Positions 1-9,131 of a stretch of 64,000 nt of DNA are shown here, in pieces. The position numbers and the translations under genes were made by a program. A model generated the notes under the pieces. It had not been told where the DNA came from, made no database searches, and was given only the letters and a program-made list of their open reading frames with translations. The number at the start of each line of letters is the position of its first letter. The stretch's first letter is position 1. The stretch comes from Pseudomonas putida (GTDB taxonomy: Bacteria; Pseudomonadota; Gammaproteobacteria; Pseudomonadales; Pseudomonadaceae), in assembly GCA_041071465.1 (NCBI GenBank), contig CP163498.1, positions 1-64,000 on the forward strand, written 5' to 3'.

Positions 1-1232
1 ATGAAAATGAAAGTTGGGATATTGCTGATGGCAGTTGCAGTGACAGCCAATACAGAAGTGGTACTTGCAAATGATGATGCAAGCGAAACGCAAAAAAAAA
101 CTGCAAATGCGCCTGCAGGTCCACAGGTACCCGTGGCTGTTGCCGTATCACGGAATATTATACCTTCTGCTGAATTTACCGGTTCTTTAGCGGCTATTAA
201 AACAGTGGAGCTACGCCCCAGGGTAGGAGGGGCAATCGAATCTGTTACGGTGCCGGAGGGAAGTCTGGTTCAGAAAGGACAGATGTTATTTCAAATCGAT
301 CCGCGGCCCTACCAGGTTGTGCTTGATAGTGCACAAGCGCAATTACGACAGGCAGAAGCTCAGGCGTTCCAGGCAAGCCGCAATTACGAGCGTATTAGCC
401 GTCTGGTAAACGGAGGTGCTGTTTCGCGTAAAGACTATGATGATGCATCTTCTGAGAAAAATGCCCGCGTTGCACAGGTTCAGGTATCGAAGGCTGCAGT
501 CGAAGCAGCAAAGCTGGATTTGTCATACTCGCGTGTGACTGCGCCAATTGATGGCCGTATCGATCGGATTTTAGTAACTGAAGGTAACTTGGTTAGCAGC
601 AGCCAGGGGGGGCCGCGACTCTATTGACAACAATCGTTTCGTCCGACCCTTTATATGTTTATTTTGATATTGATGAAGCGACATATCTCAATACTGTCAG
701 TAAGGCTCGGCCTGATGTTGTCGGACGTAGCAACGAAAAATTACCCGTACATATAGGTCTGGCAAATGAGAAGGGGTATCCGCACGGGGGGGCGCTTGAT
801 TTTGTTGGCAACCAAATTGATCGTAATACCGGCACTGTTCGTGTCCGGGCTATTATCCCGAATGCTGATGGTCTTCTTACTCCTGGAGCATTTGCCAGAG
901 TTCAGTTAGGCACTGGTAGTGAGCAAAAAGTAATTTTGGTAAACGATCAAGCCGTAGGCACAGATCAGGGCAATAAGTATGTCCTTGTTGTTGATGCCAA
1001 TAATAAGGCGCAGTATCGCCCGATAGTGTTGGGGCCAATGGTCGATGGATTACGTGTTATCAGCGACGGTCTGAAGGCCGGGGAAAAAATTATCATAAAA
1101 GGGCTCGTACGACCGGGGATGGCCGTTACGCCAGACATCGTATCGATGCAAACGCTGTTGAGCGTACCTGAGAGGCAGCCTGAAGGTGCATCTAAAAAAT
1201 CGAATGGCAAAAATGAGGGAGGTAGTAAATGA
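1..1232 (+). pseudogene. RND periplasmic adaptor, MexE/OqxA-like, frameshifted (copy 1)
   Basis: Membrane-fusion subunit of a tripartite RND drug-efflux pump. It starts with a signal-peptide-like segment (residues 1-24), followed by the lipoyl half motif (RPRVGGAIESVTVPEGSLV) and the QIDPRP segment typical of adaptors. The part around SSDPLYVYFDIDEATY resembles MexE and OqxA rather than MexC. The frame breaks in a run of seven G (611-ish, 606-612), where eight G would keep a continuous protein of about 410 residues and match the second copy in this window. The stop overlaps the next start as ATGA, so the two genes are translationally coupled. Base composition is clearly AT-richer than the rest of the island, suggesting a different donor. 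The frameshift may be a sequencing deletion. Confidence 0.8.
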
Positions 1233-2966
1233 AATTTCCTCATTTCTTCATCCAGCGCCCCATATTTGCAATTGTCTTATCAGTTTTTATGCTGATAGCG
1301 GGTTCTTTAGCGTTTTTTCAACTTCCTCTCAGTGAATATCCGTCCGTAACACCGCCAACCGTTCAGGTAACGGCAAGCTACCCCGGAGCAAACCCCAATG
1401 TAATAGCAGATACTGTTGCCGCCCCGCTTGAGCAAGCCATCAATGGGGTTGAAGGCATGCTTTACATGAGTTCTCAAACTGCTTCTGACGGCCGAATGAT
1501 TTTAACCATCTCTTTCAGACAGGGAACTGACCCCGATATTGCGCAAATTCAGGTTCAGAATCGGGTATCACGGGCTTTGCCTCGGCTACCAACGGAAGTC
1601 CAGCAAATAGGGGTTGTGACTGAAAAAACCTCGCCGGATATTCTTATGGTGGTGCATTTGTTCTCTCCTGATGAGCGTTATGATCCACTTTATGTTTCTA
1701 ACTATGCAATGTTAAACGTACGTGATGAGCTTTCACGCTTACCAGGTGTCGCAAGCATAGCGCTGGGAGGTGAAGGGGAATATGCCATGCGAGTATGGTT
1801 AGATCCTAATAAAGTGGCTTCCAGAGGGTTAACATCAAGTGATGTCACTGCTGCGATTAAAGAACAAAACGTTCAGGTAGCGGCTGGCTCTGTCGGACAG
1901 CAACCTAATGCATCGTCATCATTCCAGGTCACTGTGAATGCCTTAGGGCGCCTAACTACTGAGGAACAGTTCGGCGATATAGTTATTAAAACCGGAGATG
2001 ACGGACAAATTACGCGCTTGCGTGATGTGGCTCGTCTTGAACTCGGTTCAGATAACTACTCCATGAGGAGTTTACTAAATAATAAAAATGCAGTGGGTAT
2101 GCAGATTGTTATGACCCCGGGCGCCAATGCACTTGAGGTGTCTGCATCGGTAAGGTCAACAATGGAACGCCTGAAAGTAAGGTTTCCGGAAGGTATTCAG
2201 TACAGTATCGCTTATGATCCGACCGTGTTTGTTAGTGCTTCCCTGAAATCTGTCACGACGACTTTATTAGAGGCCACAATATTAGTTGTGCTGGTCGTGA
2301 TGCTATTTTTGCAAACATGGAGAGCATCAATCATCCCATTGATCGCAGTGCCTATTTCATTAGTGGGTACGTTTGCATTAATGGATGTATTTGGGTTCTC
2401 ACTCAATACGCTATCTTTATTTGGTCTGGTTCTTTCAATTGGTATTGTTGTTGATGATGCAATCGTTGTGGTTGAGAACGTTGAGCGCCATATTGCAAAA
2501 GGACTCTCACCAAAAGACGCCGCAAGAAAAGCAATGGACGAGGTAACGGGGCCAATTCTGGCTATTACCTCAGTACTGGCAGCTGTGTTTATTCCATCAG
2601 CATTCCTCTCGGGGCTTCAGGGCGAATTCTATCGTCAATTTGCATTGACGATTGCTATCTCAACGATTTTATCGGCTATCAACTCCTTAACATTGTCTCC
2701 GGCATTAGCTTCCGTACTACTGAAACCACATCAAGGTATAGAGAAGCAAGATTTGTTGACTCGTGTAATGGATCGTTTTTTCGGATCTTTTTCCGTCGTT
2801 TTAACCGTTTCTTTGATAGCCTGTCGAATTCCTATGTTGGGACGATTCGACGTATCGTTCGCGGAAGTACAATTGTACTCATTCTGTATGCTGGTTTTCT
2901 GGCACTGACCTTCCTGGGCTTCAAACAGGTTCCTGGTGGTTTTGTGCCTGCTCAGGATAAATATTG
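1229..2966 (+). pseudogene. RND multidrug permease, MexF/OqxB-like, truncated and frameshifted (copy 1)
   Basis: Inner-membrane proton-driven pump of the HAE1 type. The N-terminal half is clear: the first transmembrane helix, the porter domain (ASYPGANPNVIADTV) and the TM4 motif GIVVDDAIVVVENVE. The frame is lost at a run of five T (2788-2792); adding one T restores a protein matching the other copy up to a segment reading VPGGFVPAQDKY. Homology then stops abruptly near 2966, about 580 codons into a family of about 1060 residues, and unrelated GC-rich sequence follows. So even after correcting the frameshift this pump is truncated and should be non-functional. No outer-membrane gene follows. 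Confidence 0.85.
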
Positions 2967-3060
2967 CCGACGGCCTGTGCTTCGTTGCGCGCGACATGCG
3001 ATTTTCCACCACGCCCGTGCGAGCGGGATTTTTTTCAACACCTTTTGGAGTATTTCGACC

Positions 3061-3603
3061 ATGAACAACATGCAGCACGCCCTGTCATTCAGGCCCCTTC
3101 GTTCTTCAGACGGCTTGCGCTGCCGTCCGGTGCAGGCTTTGGGAGCGATATTCCTCGGGCTGGCTTCACTCGCCTATAGCGTCACGTCGCAGGCGGCAGA
3201 TGAGCCAGAGAACGTGAAGGTGGTCCGGCAATACCTTGACGCCTGGAATGGCGGGCGAACCGACGCGATGGAAAAAGTGCTCGATTCCAACGTCGTCTAT
3301 TTCAATACCAGCAATGAAGCGTCCCGCACTGGGCCTCAAGCCATTACCGAAGTCTCGCAGTTTCTGATGAAAATCCTGCCCGACCGAAAAATGAAAATCC
3401 GTTCGCAGCCGGTTGCCTCCGGCGATGGTGTGGCGATCGAGTGGGAATTCACCGCCACCAAGAACAGCAATGGCGGGACGTCGCCCTCCAGTTCGACCAT
3501 CAGTTATTTCGGCGCGAGCTTCTTCCGTGTTTCGAACGGAAAGATTGTCTATGCCAGCGACTACTACAACCACAACACCATGCAGAAGCAGCTTCAGCAG
3601 TAA
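3061..3603 (+). CDS. SnoaL/NTF2-like secreted protein
   Basis: A protein of 180 residues with an NTF2/SnoaL-like fold signature. The N-terminal region has a hydrophobic stretch ending SVTSQAADEP, which looks like a signal peptide, so the mature protein is probably periplasmic. The mature part begins with a helix (ENVKVVRQYLDAWNGG) followed by the curved-sheet region with YFGASFFRVSNGKIVYASDYYN, usual for ester-cyclase-like or small polyketide-binding members. The start at 3061 is chosen because it has TTGGAG upstream and begins the signal sequence; an in-frame extension back to 2944 runs into the truncated pump. Its substrate cannot be deduced. Confidence 0.7.
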   Translation: MNNMQHALSFRPLRSSDGLRCRPVQALGAIFLGLASLAYSVTSQAADEPENVKVVRQYLDAWNGGRTDAMEKVLDSNVVYFNTSNEASRTGPQAITEVSQFLMKILPDRKMKIRSQPVASGDGVAIEWEFTATKNSNGGTSPSSSTISYFGASFFRVSNGKIVYASDYYNHNTMQKQLQQ

Positions 3604-3750
3604 CGTAAATCCGCAAACAGGAAATCACCGACATGTCCCGCTTCATCATGCACAAGCCCTCGGCGCCGCCAGCGCAGCGGTGAGGCAAGCGCTTTTCCTC
3701 AATCCAAGGTAATTGCGCTGGTGACTTGATGAATATCTGACACGCCGGTT

Positions 3751-3768
3751 ATCGAGCCTTGTCTCGAT
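3751..3768. promoter_or_regulatory. Inverted repeat upstream of the DfsB-like gene
   Basis: Perfect 6-bp arms ATCGAG and CTCGAT separated by CCTTGT lie 17 bp before the ATG at 3785. The size and position would suit a repressor operator, but no cognate regulator lies next to it. Confidence 0.35.
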
Positions 3769-3784
3769 GAAATAGAAATCCCGA

Positions 3785-4288
3785 ATGAAACTACCAACCA
3801 CGAAGCAGGAACTCCTTGACAAGGTTCGCGCCAGCCACCGAAAGCTCGGGGTAGAAGCTGCCACCATTCCCGCCAGCCACTACCGGCACACGGCCATGAT
3901 CTGGCAGGAGCCGCGCCTGCATACCAACGCTGCGATGGTCCTGGTGGACGTCATCGTCTGGAACACGATGATCCTGCAGTTCGCGCATGATCGGACGCCT
4001 GGACCTTCGGCGTCCTTTTACTCGCCGAGTGCGATGGCGCAGCGGGCCGAGCGTCTTTCTGCCGGCTTCCAGCGCCGTTTCGCGGGCAGAGACCTTCGCG
4101 AGCTGGAAGCCATGCTCACGGAGGGACAGGACCGGGTGCTCGACTGCGTGGCGCACCATTCGAACGCCTCGCTTTTCGATCCCGCGTTGAGCCCGATGAA
4201 GACCCTCGGGCGCAAGATCCAGTTCTTCACCTCCACCGCCTACGACGACGCGCTGTCGAGGCTGCGCCAGTGGAAGCAGGTGCTGTAG
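3785..4288 (+). CDS. ClbS/DfsB-type four-helix bundle protein (DUF1706)
   Basis: A 167-residue cytoplasmic protein. The opening KLPTTKQELLDKVRASHRKL and the central segment with VDVIVWNTMILQF fit the DfsB/ClbS family (DinB-like four-helix bundle). The best-known member, ClbS, hydrolyses the cyclopropane of colibactin and protects the producer; most other members have no assigned role. The gene stands alone between a SnoaL-like gene and the inactivated MFS copy, which reads towards it. Function is therefore inferred only at family level. Confidence 0.6.
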   Translation: MKLPTTKQELLDKVRASHRKLGVEAATIPASHYRHTAMIWQEPRLHTNAAMVLVDVIVWNTMILQFAHDRTPGPSASFYSPSAMAQRAERLSAGFQRRFAGRDLRELEAMLTEGQDRVLDCVAHHSNASLFDPALSPMKTLGRKIQFFTSTAYDDALSRLRQWKQVL

Positions 4289-4334
4289 CGGCCGAGGCGA
4301 CCCACTGCGCGGAGCGCCTCTTGCACCGCTCCGA

Positions 4335-5171
4335 TCAGACCGGAGCTGGCAGCGCCGGCTTTCGCGCGGCCTGCCACAGCAGCGGCACCAGGATCAGCGC
4401 CAGGGCCGGGAAGATCATCCAGTTGACCGCCTGCCAGCCCGAGCTGTGCAGGATCGATCCCGCGAGGAACGACACGGCCGCCGTGGCGGCGAAGACGAAG
4501 AAATCGTTCATGCCCTGCGCCTTGCTGCGCTCGGCCGGGGTGTGGCAATCGGTGACCATCGCCGTCGCGCCGATGAAGCTGAAGTTCCAGCCGATGCCCA
4601 GCAGCGCCAGCGAGCCCCAGAAGTGGGACAGGCCGAGCCCGCCCAGGGCCACCACCCCGGAGGCGGCGAGCAGCACCATGCCGACGGCGGTCACGCGCTC
4701 CTTGCCGTAGCGCACCATCAGTCGTCCTGTGAAAAAGCTCGGCCCGAACATCGCCAGCAGGTGCCACTGTATTCCTAGGGCGGCGTTGTCCACCGAATGC
4801 CCGTGGTTGACCATCGCCACCGGCGCGGCCGTCATCACGAACGCCATCACCCCATAGGACACCACGCCCGCAGCCACGGCCAGCAGATAGCGCGGCATCG
4901 CCAAGAGCTGCAGCACCGTCCGACCGCTATCGGCGACTGCTTCGGCCTGGGTCTGGCTCGGCGTGCGCAGCATCAGCAGGATCGGCAAGGCGATCAGCGG
5001 CAGCAGCGCCTGGCTGAGGAAGCTGCCAACGTAGGGCGTGCCCGCTACCGCATCGCGCGTGAAGATCACCAACTGCGGCCCGATGATGGCGCCCGCGAGA
5101 CCGCCCACCATGACCCAGGAAATGGCCTTGGCCTTAAGCGCGTCCTCGGCGGTGACGGCGGCTGCGAAGCA
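4335..5171 (-). pseudogene. MFS transporter, C-terminal two-thirds only (copy 1)
   Basis: This sequence encodes residues about 134 to the natural C terminus of the MFS transporter whose N-terminal part is intact at 7871-9052. It includes the helices around VMVGGLAGAIIGPQLV and the end LLWQAARKPALPAPV. The first approximately 130 residues (TM1 to TM4) are missing. The reading frame continues upstream into unrelated sequence (MPPSTATRRKG...), so a stable transporter is unlikely. Because this copy keeps the C terminus and the other keeps the N terminus, the pair looks like one gene split by integration of a DNA carrying an internal fragment of it. Confidence 0.85.
4373..5171 (-). repeat. Direct repeat, MFS copy 1 (about 800 bp)
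   Basis: Matches 7892-8690 in the same orientation, at an offset of about 3.52 kb. Differences are concentrated in the part up to about 4735; from there to about 5150 I see no difference. This pattern is expected from crossover or gene conversion between two slightly diverged alleles. Confidence 0.85.
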
Positions 5172-5557
5172 GTAGCCCACAGCAGGAAATCGAACTATGA
5201 AACGAATAACCCCTTTCCTTCTGGTCGCAGTACTCGGGGGCACTGAAGCAGGCCAGCGTGTCTACTCATCGCGCATGAATTGCCTGACAACCTTTCAAAT
5301 TTAGAGAAGATAAATTGAAGTTCTGACGGGAATTTCTCAGTAAAAGAATCCTATCTTTCTCGTCAACAGACTGAACGGCACCCCCTGAGTTTTTATGCAT
5401 ATATTCAAGATCGGCAAATTCTTTAATGATTCACCACAAAAAAGGCGGGAAGCCCATTGAGCGATCCCGCCATAGCAAAAAACTCAAACATGCTCACATC
5501 AGGAAACTTTACCCTGAAACGATCCCTTGAAATTTAAGCGCATAGTAATAATAAGAT
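5172..5557. other. Intergenic stretch with a 35-codon remnant
   Basis: AT-richer sequence between the broken MFS copy and the flavoprotein gene. At 5197-5304 on the plus strand a short frame encodes a typical secretion-signal start (KRITPFLLVAVLGG) and then runs into a stop. This could be the broken 5' end of an exported protein gene. A terminator at 5436-5471 serves the minus-strand gene. I see nothing else here. Confidence 0.5.
5436..5471 (-). terminator. Rho-independent terminator of the flavoprotein gene
   Basis: On the minus strand a 7-bp stem GGCGGGA/TCCCGCC (5444-5450 with 5465-5471) is followed by a run of T. It lies about 85 bp beyond the stop codon at 5558. Confidence 0.8.
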
Positions 5558-7012
5558 TTAGCCATTAGCCGAATCTTCCAAAGTTGGCGCACTGCTTGCT
5601 ACGTTTTTAAGCGACTCCGCCATAGTGAAGTACGGAGACCACTGTTTTGCAAGTTGGTCAACCGTAAGTCCTGCGGAGATAATATAGGTTGCAGCTGCAA
5701 TAACCTCTCCAGCAGATTCGCCTACCATATGAATACCCAGAATCCTTCCTGTCTCACGCTCGGATATCATCTTGATTATCCCTTTGTCGTGACGACTTAC
5801 AATAGCACGTAGAACAAAGGAAACCGGAATTTCACGAACATCATAGGCAATTTGGGCCGCCTCAGCCTGCATAGGAGTCATGCCGACAGCAGCCATCTCG
5901 GGCGACGTGAAAATGACGCGGGGCAAGGCGGTGTAGTCTAGGGACCGAGGCTCGTTGCCCAGAGCATTGCTCGCGGCCACGGTCCCCTGCGCACTAGCGA
6001 CATACACTAATTGAGCCATACCAGTGACATCGCCCGCTGCCCAGATGCGAGGATTTGAGGTTCGCAGATGTTCGTCCACAATTATTTCGCCTCGATCGCC
6101 CCTGGACACATTGACAGCATCCAAGTTGAGTCCTTCAGTTGCCGGACGGCGCCCCGTCGCTATGAGAATCTTATGGGCGAAAATTTGCTGAGTACGTCCT
6201 TCGGCGACGACAGTTGCAAGCACCCCGCTCTCGTGTGGTACGACGTTTGTCAGATTGGCGCCAGTATGGAACATGATGCCCTCCGCTGACAGCGCCTGCT
6301 CCAGTGCCGCAGAAATCGCGGGATCCTCGAACGGTGCAATTCGAGGAGCTATCTCGACCACTTCAACCTTGCTGCCCAGTCGAGCGAACAATTGACCTTG
6401 CTCCAGACCGATCGCATTGCCGCCGACGACCAGCATGGACTCAGGCACCTGCTCAAGGGACATGGCCGAGCCGGAAGTGAGAAAGTCCACCTCACTGAGG
6501 CCAGGAATGGAAGGAATGAATGGCGCTGCCCCACTGGCGATCAGTACCTGCTTGGCGTACACCAGGTTTGTGTTTCCGTCTGAGTCCGCGACGACGAGCG
6601 CTACGATATCTGGCTCATCTGACGCTACAAAGGTCGCCTTGCCGCGAAATACCGCAATACCTGCATCCTTGGGTGCTTGTACATGGAAAGACTGCCGGAA
6701 GTGCCCGATCATTTGATCTTTATCTCTGACAAGCAAAGACAAGTCGACAGGCCCGGCCGAGGTCGCTATACCTGGGAACTTCCCATGCGCAGCAGACATG
6801 CGAGCAGAAGCCGCCGCAAGCAACGTCTTTGAAGGAACGCATCCTACATTGAGACAGGTCCCTCCTGCCAACCCCTGTTCGATCATGGCGACTGTTTTGT
6901 CGAGCCTACGTGCTTCGTTCGCTGCGGCTCTAGCCGCCGAACCGGAACCTATCGTGACTAGATCATAGATGACGGAGGGCTGTTGTGCGGAAGCCGCTGT
7001 TGTCGTGTTCAT
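5558..7012 (-). CDS. FAD-dependent disulfide oxidoreductase, MerA-like but without the C-terminal cysteine pair
   Basis: A 484-residue pyridine nucleotide-disulfide oxidoreductase. It has the FAD dinucleotide fold (LVTIGSGSAARAAANEARRL), the redox-active pair in GGTCLNVGCVPSKTLL, the NAD(P)H-binding region (MLVVGGNAIGLEQGQLFARLG) and the second FAD motif (IWAAGDVTG). The sequence is closest to mercuric reductase core domains, but there is no N-terminal HMA domain and the tail ends TLEDSANG instead of the vicinal Cys-Cys that delivers Hg(II). The usual C-terminal HPT-x-x-E segment is replaced by SPYFTMAESLK. True mercury reduction is thus unlikely; a redox role against quinones, disulfides or other metals is possible. 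The start at 7012 is preferred over an upstream TTG/ATG because the protein begins next to the FAD fold and TTGAGG lies 8 bp upstream. It is divergent from a TetR gene. Confidence 0.75.
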   Translation of the reverse strand: MNTTTAASAQQPSVIYDLVTIGSGSAARAAANEARRLDKTVAMIEQGLAGGTCLNVGCVPSKTLLAAASARMSAAHGKFPGIATSAGPVDLSLLVRDKDQMIGHFRQSFHVQAPKDAGIAVFRGKATFVASDEPDIVALVVADSDGNTNLVYAKQVLIASGAAPFIPSIPGLSEVDFLTSGSAMSLEQVPESMLVVGGNAIGLEQGQLFARLGSKVEVVEIAPRIAPFEDPAISAALEQALSAEGIMFHTGANLTNVVPHESGVLATVVAEGRTQQIFAHKILIATGRRPATEGLNLDAVNVSRGDRGEIIVDEHLRTSNPRIWAAGDVTGMAQLVYVASAQGTVAASNALGNEPRSLDYTALPRVIFTSPEMAAVGMTPMQAEAAQIAYDVREIPVSFVLRAIVSRHDKGIIKMISERETGRILGIHMVGESAGEVIAAATYIISAGLTVDQLAKQWSPYFTMAESLKNVASSAPTLEDSANG

Positions 7013-7042
7013 AAAAGAAGCCTCAAGGAAATTGCAAAGAAA

Positions 7043-7085
7043 GAGACAGATCGGTCTCCTTGAGGGATTGTAGACAACCCTGTCT
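7043..7085. promoter_or_regulatory. Two TetR-type operators between the divergent genes
   Basis: Two dyads of the form AGAC-N6-GTCT occur, at 7044-7057 (extended by G and C on each side) and 7072-7085, with centres 28 bp apart. They lie in the 110-bp space between the flavoprotein and tetR starts, where they can control both promoters. Confidence 0.7.
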
Positions 7086-7122
7086 CCTTGTGTCAACATG
7101 TCGCGTATGAATCCTCACAACG

Positions 7123-7707
7123 ATGAATAACATCATGGACAAAAAAGAACAGTTAGTCGCAACTGCCTTTAACCTTTTTTATAAGTACGGCATTCATGCT
7201 GTTGGCATCAATCGGGTACTTGAAGAGTCCGGCATTGCCAAGAAAACGCTATATAACCATTTCTCCAGCAAGGAAGATCTAATTGCTGCGACCGTCGAAT
7301 ATTGTGATCAGCAGTATTTCTCTTGGCTCGATTTGCGTTTGCACGAAGCGACGCCAGGTAGGGACGCCTTGTATGCCATGCTTGATGCTTTTGACGATCT
7401 GTTTCAGGGTCTCGATCAATCCAAGCCACTTTTCTTGGGTTGTTATTTCATTAATGTCAGCGCCGAATTCAGCAATCCGGATCATGATATACATAAGCTT
7501 TGCGCCCGAAACAAAGAGGCTATGCTGCGATGGATCACACACCACACTTCACTTGTCATAACGTCCAGAGAATCGATAGTTCAAATCTCTGAAACAATTG
7601 CTATGTTGCTTGAAGGGGCGATTATTCAGGCTCACGTTCTTGGAGATCTGCACGCTGCTCGCAAAGCCAAAGCCGTGGTTAAACTGCTTCTTGATAAATC
7701 TAACTAA
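7123..7707 (+). CDS. TetR-family transcriptional repressor
   Basis: A 194-residue TetR-type regulator. The N-terminal helix-turn-helix is clear (residues 10-55: AFNLFYKYGIHAVGINRVLEESGIAKKTLYNHFSSKEDL). The C-terminal ligand domain is of the type with a conserved GCYFINVSAEF segment. The gene diverges from the MerA-like flavoprotein and two matching dyads lie between them, so it most likely represses both and responds to a substrate of the flavoprotein. Lower GC than the surrounding island. An alternative start at 7135 would remove only four residues. Confidence 0.85.
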   Translation: MNNIMDKKEQLVATAFNLFYKYGIHAVGINRVLEESGIAKKTLYNHFSSKEDLIAATVEYCDQQYFSWLDLRLHEATPGRDALYAMLDAFDDLFQGLDQSKPLFLGCYFINVSAEFSNPDHDIHKLCARNKEAMLRWITHHTSLVITSRESIVQISETIAMLLEGAIIQAHVLGDLHAARKAKAVVKLLLDKSN

Positions 7708-7724
7708 CTAACTAACTAACTAAA
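7701..7724 (+). repeat. (TAAC)n tetranucleotide repeat
   Basis: Five TAAC units followed by TAAA overlap the stop codon of tetR and place stop codons in all three plus-strand frames. It may be a slippage-prone simple repeat. Confidence 0.85.
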
Positions 7725-7870
7725 TTCATCTGTCCATACAACTCTTTGACCATCAATAAAGGTGGAACGGCAAAGTAGCTTTCCGAAGTTTCAGCAGTGG
7801 AGACAAGTCGTGTAGTGCCGGAACGGGCCACTTATCGGCTTCCAGTCCTCGATCAATGCCCCAAGTCAAG

Positions 7871-9052
7871 TCAGTTGCAACCGTACCGCCCCTGCCACAG
7901 CAGCGGCACCAAGATCAGCGCCAAGGCCGGGAAGATCATCCAGTTGACCGCTTGCCAGCCCGAGCTGTGCAGGATCGACCCCGCGAGGAACGACACGGCC
8001 GCCGTGGCGGCGAAGACGAAGAAGTCGTTCATGCCCTGCGCCTTGCCCCGCTCGGCCGGGGTGTGGCAGTCGGTGACCATCGCCGTGGCGCCGATGAAAC
8101 TCAAATTCCAGCCGATGCCCAACAGCGCCAGCGAGCCCCAGAAGTGGGACAGGCCGAGCCCGCCCAGGGCCACCACCCCGGAGGCGGCGAGCAGCACCAT
8201 GCCGACGGCGGTCACGCGCTCCTTGCCGTAGCGCACCATCAGTCGCCCGGTGAAGAAGCTCGGCCCGAACATCGCCAGCAGGTGCCACTGTATTCCTAGG
8301 GCGGCGTTGTCCACCGAATGCCCGTGGTTGACCATCGCCACCGGCGCGGCCGTCATCACGAACGCCATCACCCCATAGGACACCACGCCCGCAGCCACGG
8401 CCAGCAGATAGCGCGGCATCGCCAAGAGCTGCAGCACCGTCCGACCGCTATCGGCGACTGCTTCGGCCTGGGTCTGGCTCGGCGTGCGCAGCATCAGCAG
8501 GATCGGCAAGGCGATCAGCGGCAGCAGCGCCTGGCTGAGGAAGCTGCCAACGTAGGGCGTGCCCGCTACCGCATCGCGCGTGAAGATCACCAACTGCGGC
8601 CCGATGATGGCGCCCGCGAGACCGCCCACCATGACCCAGGAAATGGCCTTGGCCTTAAGCGCGTCCTCGGCGGTGTCGGCGGCTGCGAAGCGGTAGCTCT
8701 GCACATACGCGCCGTAGAAGCCCGCCAGGAAGGTGCCGGCGCAGAAGATCCAGAACGAGGCCAGCATGATGCCCAACGCGGCGATCAGGCCCGAGGCCAC
8801 GCCGAAGCCGACCCCCACCACGTATCCGTTGCGGCGGCCATGGTGCCGCATGATGAAGGCGGCAGGCAAGGTGCCGATGGCAAGACCCAGGCCGAACAGA
8901 CTCACGGGCAAGGTGATCCAGGCCGAATTCTTGGCAAGCTGCTGGCCGACCAGCCCACCCAGCGACATCACGATGGGCGCGCTGGCGCCGCCGAGCGCCT
9001 GCGCGGCGGTGAGAACGCCGATGTTTCGGCGCGTGATGCTCTGGTCGGTCAT
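7871..9052 (-). CDS. MFS transporter with intact N terminus and replaced last residues (copy 2)
   Basis: A 393-residue major facilitator protein with about 12 predicted membrane helices. The MFS motif between TM2 and TM3 is present in degenerate form (MRHHGRRNGYVVG), and helices through ILVPLLWQ match the other copy. Only the final residues differ: GRYGCN replaces the AARKPALPAPV seen at 4335. All membrane helices are retained, so this copy may still work. Its substrate is unknown. A merR gene lies 79 bp upstream on the same strand, and an ArsR-type dyad sits at 9098-9111, 46 bp before the start. Confidence 0.75.
   Translation of the reverse strand: MTDQSITRRNIGVLTAAQALGGASAPIVMSLGGLVGQQLAKNSAWITLPVSLFGLGLAIGTLPAAFIMRHHGRRNGYVVGVGFGVASGLIAALGIMLASFWIFCAGTFLAGFYGAYVQSYRFAAADTAEDALKAKAISWVMVGGLAGAIIGPQLVIFTRDAVAGTPYVGSFLSQALLPLIALPILLMLRTPSQTQAEAVADSGRTVLQLLAMPRYLLAVAAGVVSYGVMAFVMTAAPVAMVNHGHSVDNAALGIQWHLLAMFGPSFFTGRLMVRYGKERVTAVGMVLLAASGVVALGGLGLSHFWGSLALLGIGWNLSFIGATAMVTDCHTPAERGKAQGMNDFFVFAATAAVSFLAGSILHSSGWQAVNWMIFPALALILVPLLWQGRYGCN
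7892..8690 (-). repeat. Direct repeat, MFS copy 2 (about 800 bp)
   Basis: Partner of the repeat at 4373-5171. Recombination between the two would excise the TetR/flavoprotein cargo and restore one full MFS gene with its natural C terminus. Confidence 0.85.
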
Positions 9053-9097
9053 GGGCGTCTTTCTTATTCGTTTGTCTGGCCGGAAATATTACACGCA

Positions 9098-9111
9098 TGA
9101 ATATATATTCA
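9098..9111. promoter_or_regulatory. ArsR/SmtB-type dyad upstream of the MFS gene
   Basis: A perfect 14-bp palindrome TGAATATATATTCA (TGAA-N6-TTCA). It has the same core as the dyads upstream of the CDF exporter and of the three-repeat secreted protein gene in this island. Confidence 0.55.
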
Positions 9112-9131
9112 GTTATATGGACATGCGATGC

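Noticed and set aside
5558..7012. True mercuric reductase (merA)
   Set aside because: No HMA domain, no C-terminal Cys-Cys, and no merT, merP or mer-type regulator nearby.
7797..7890. Possible gene start at the junction with MFS copy 2
   Set aside because: The frame continues antisense into the MFS gene, with no recognisable protein sequence.
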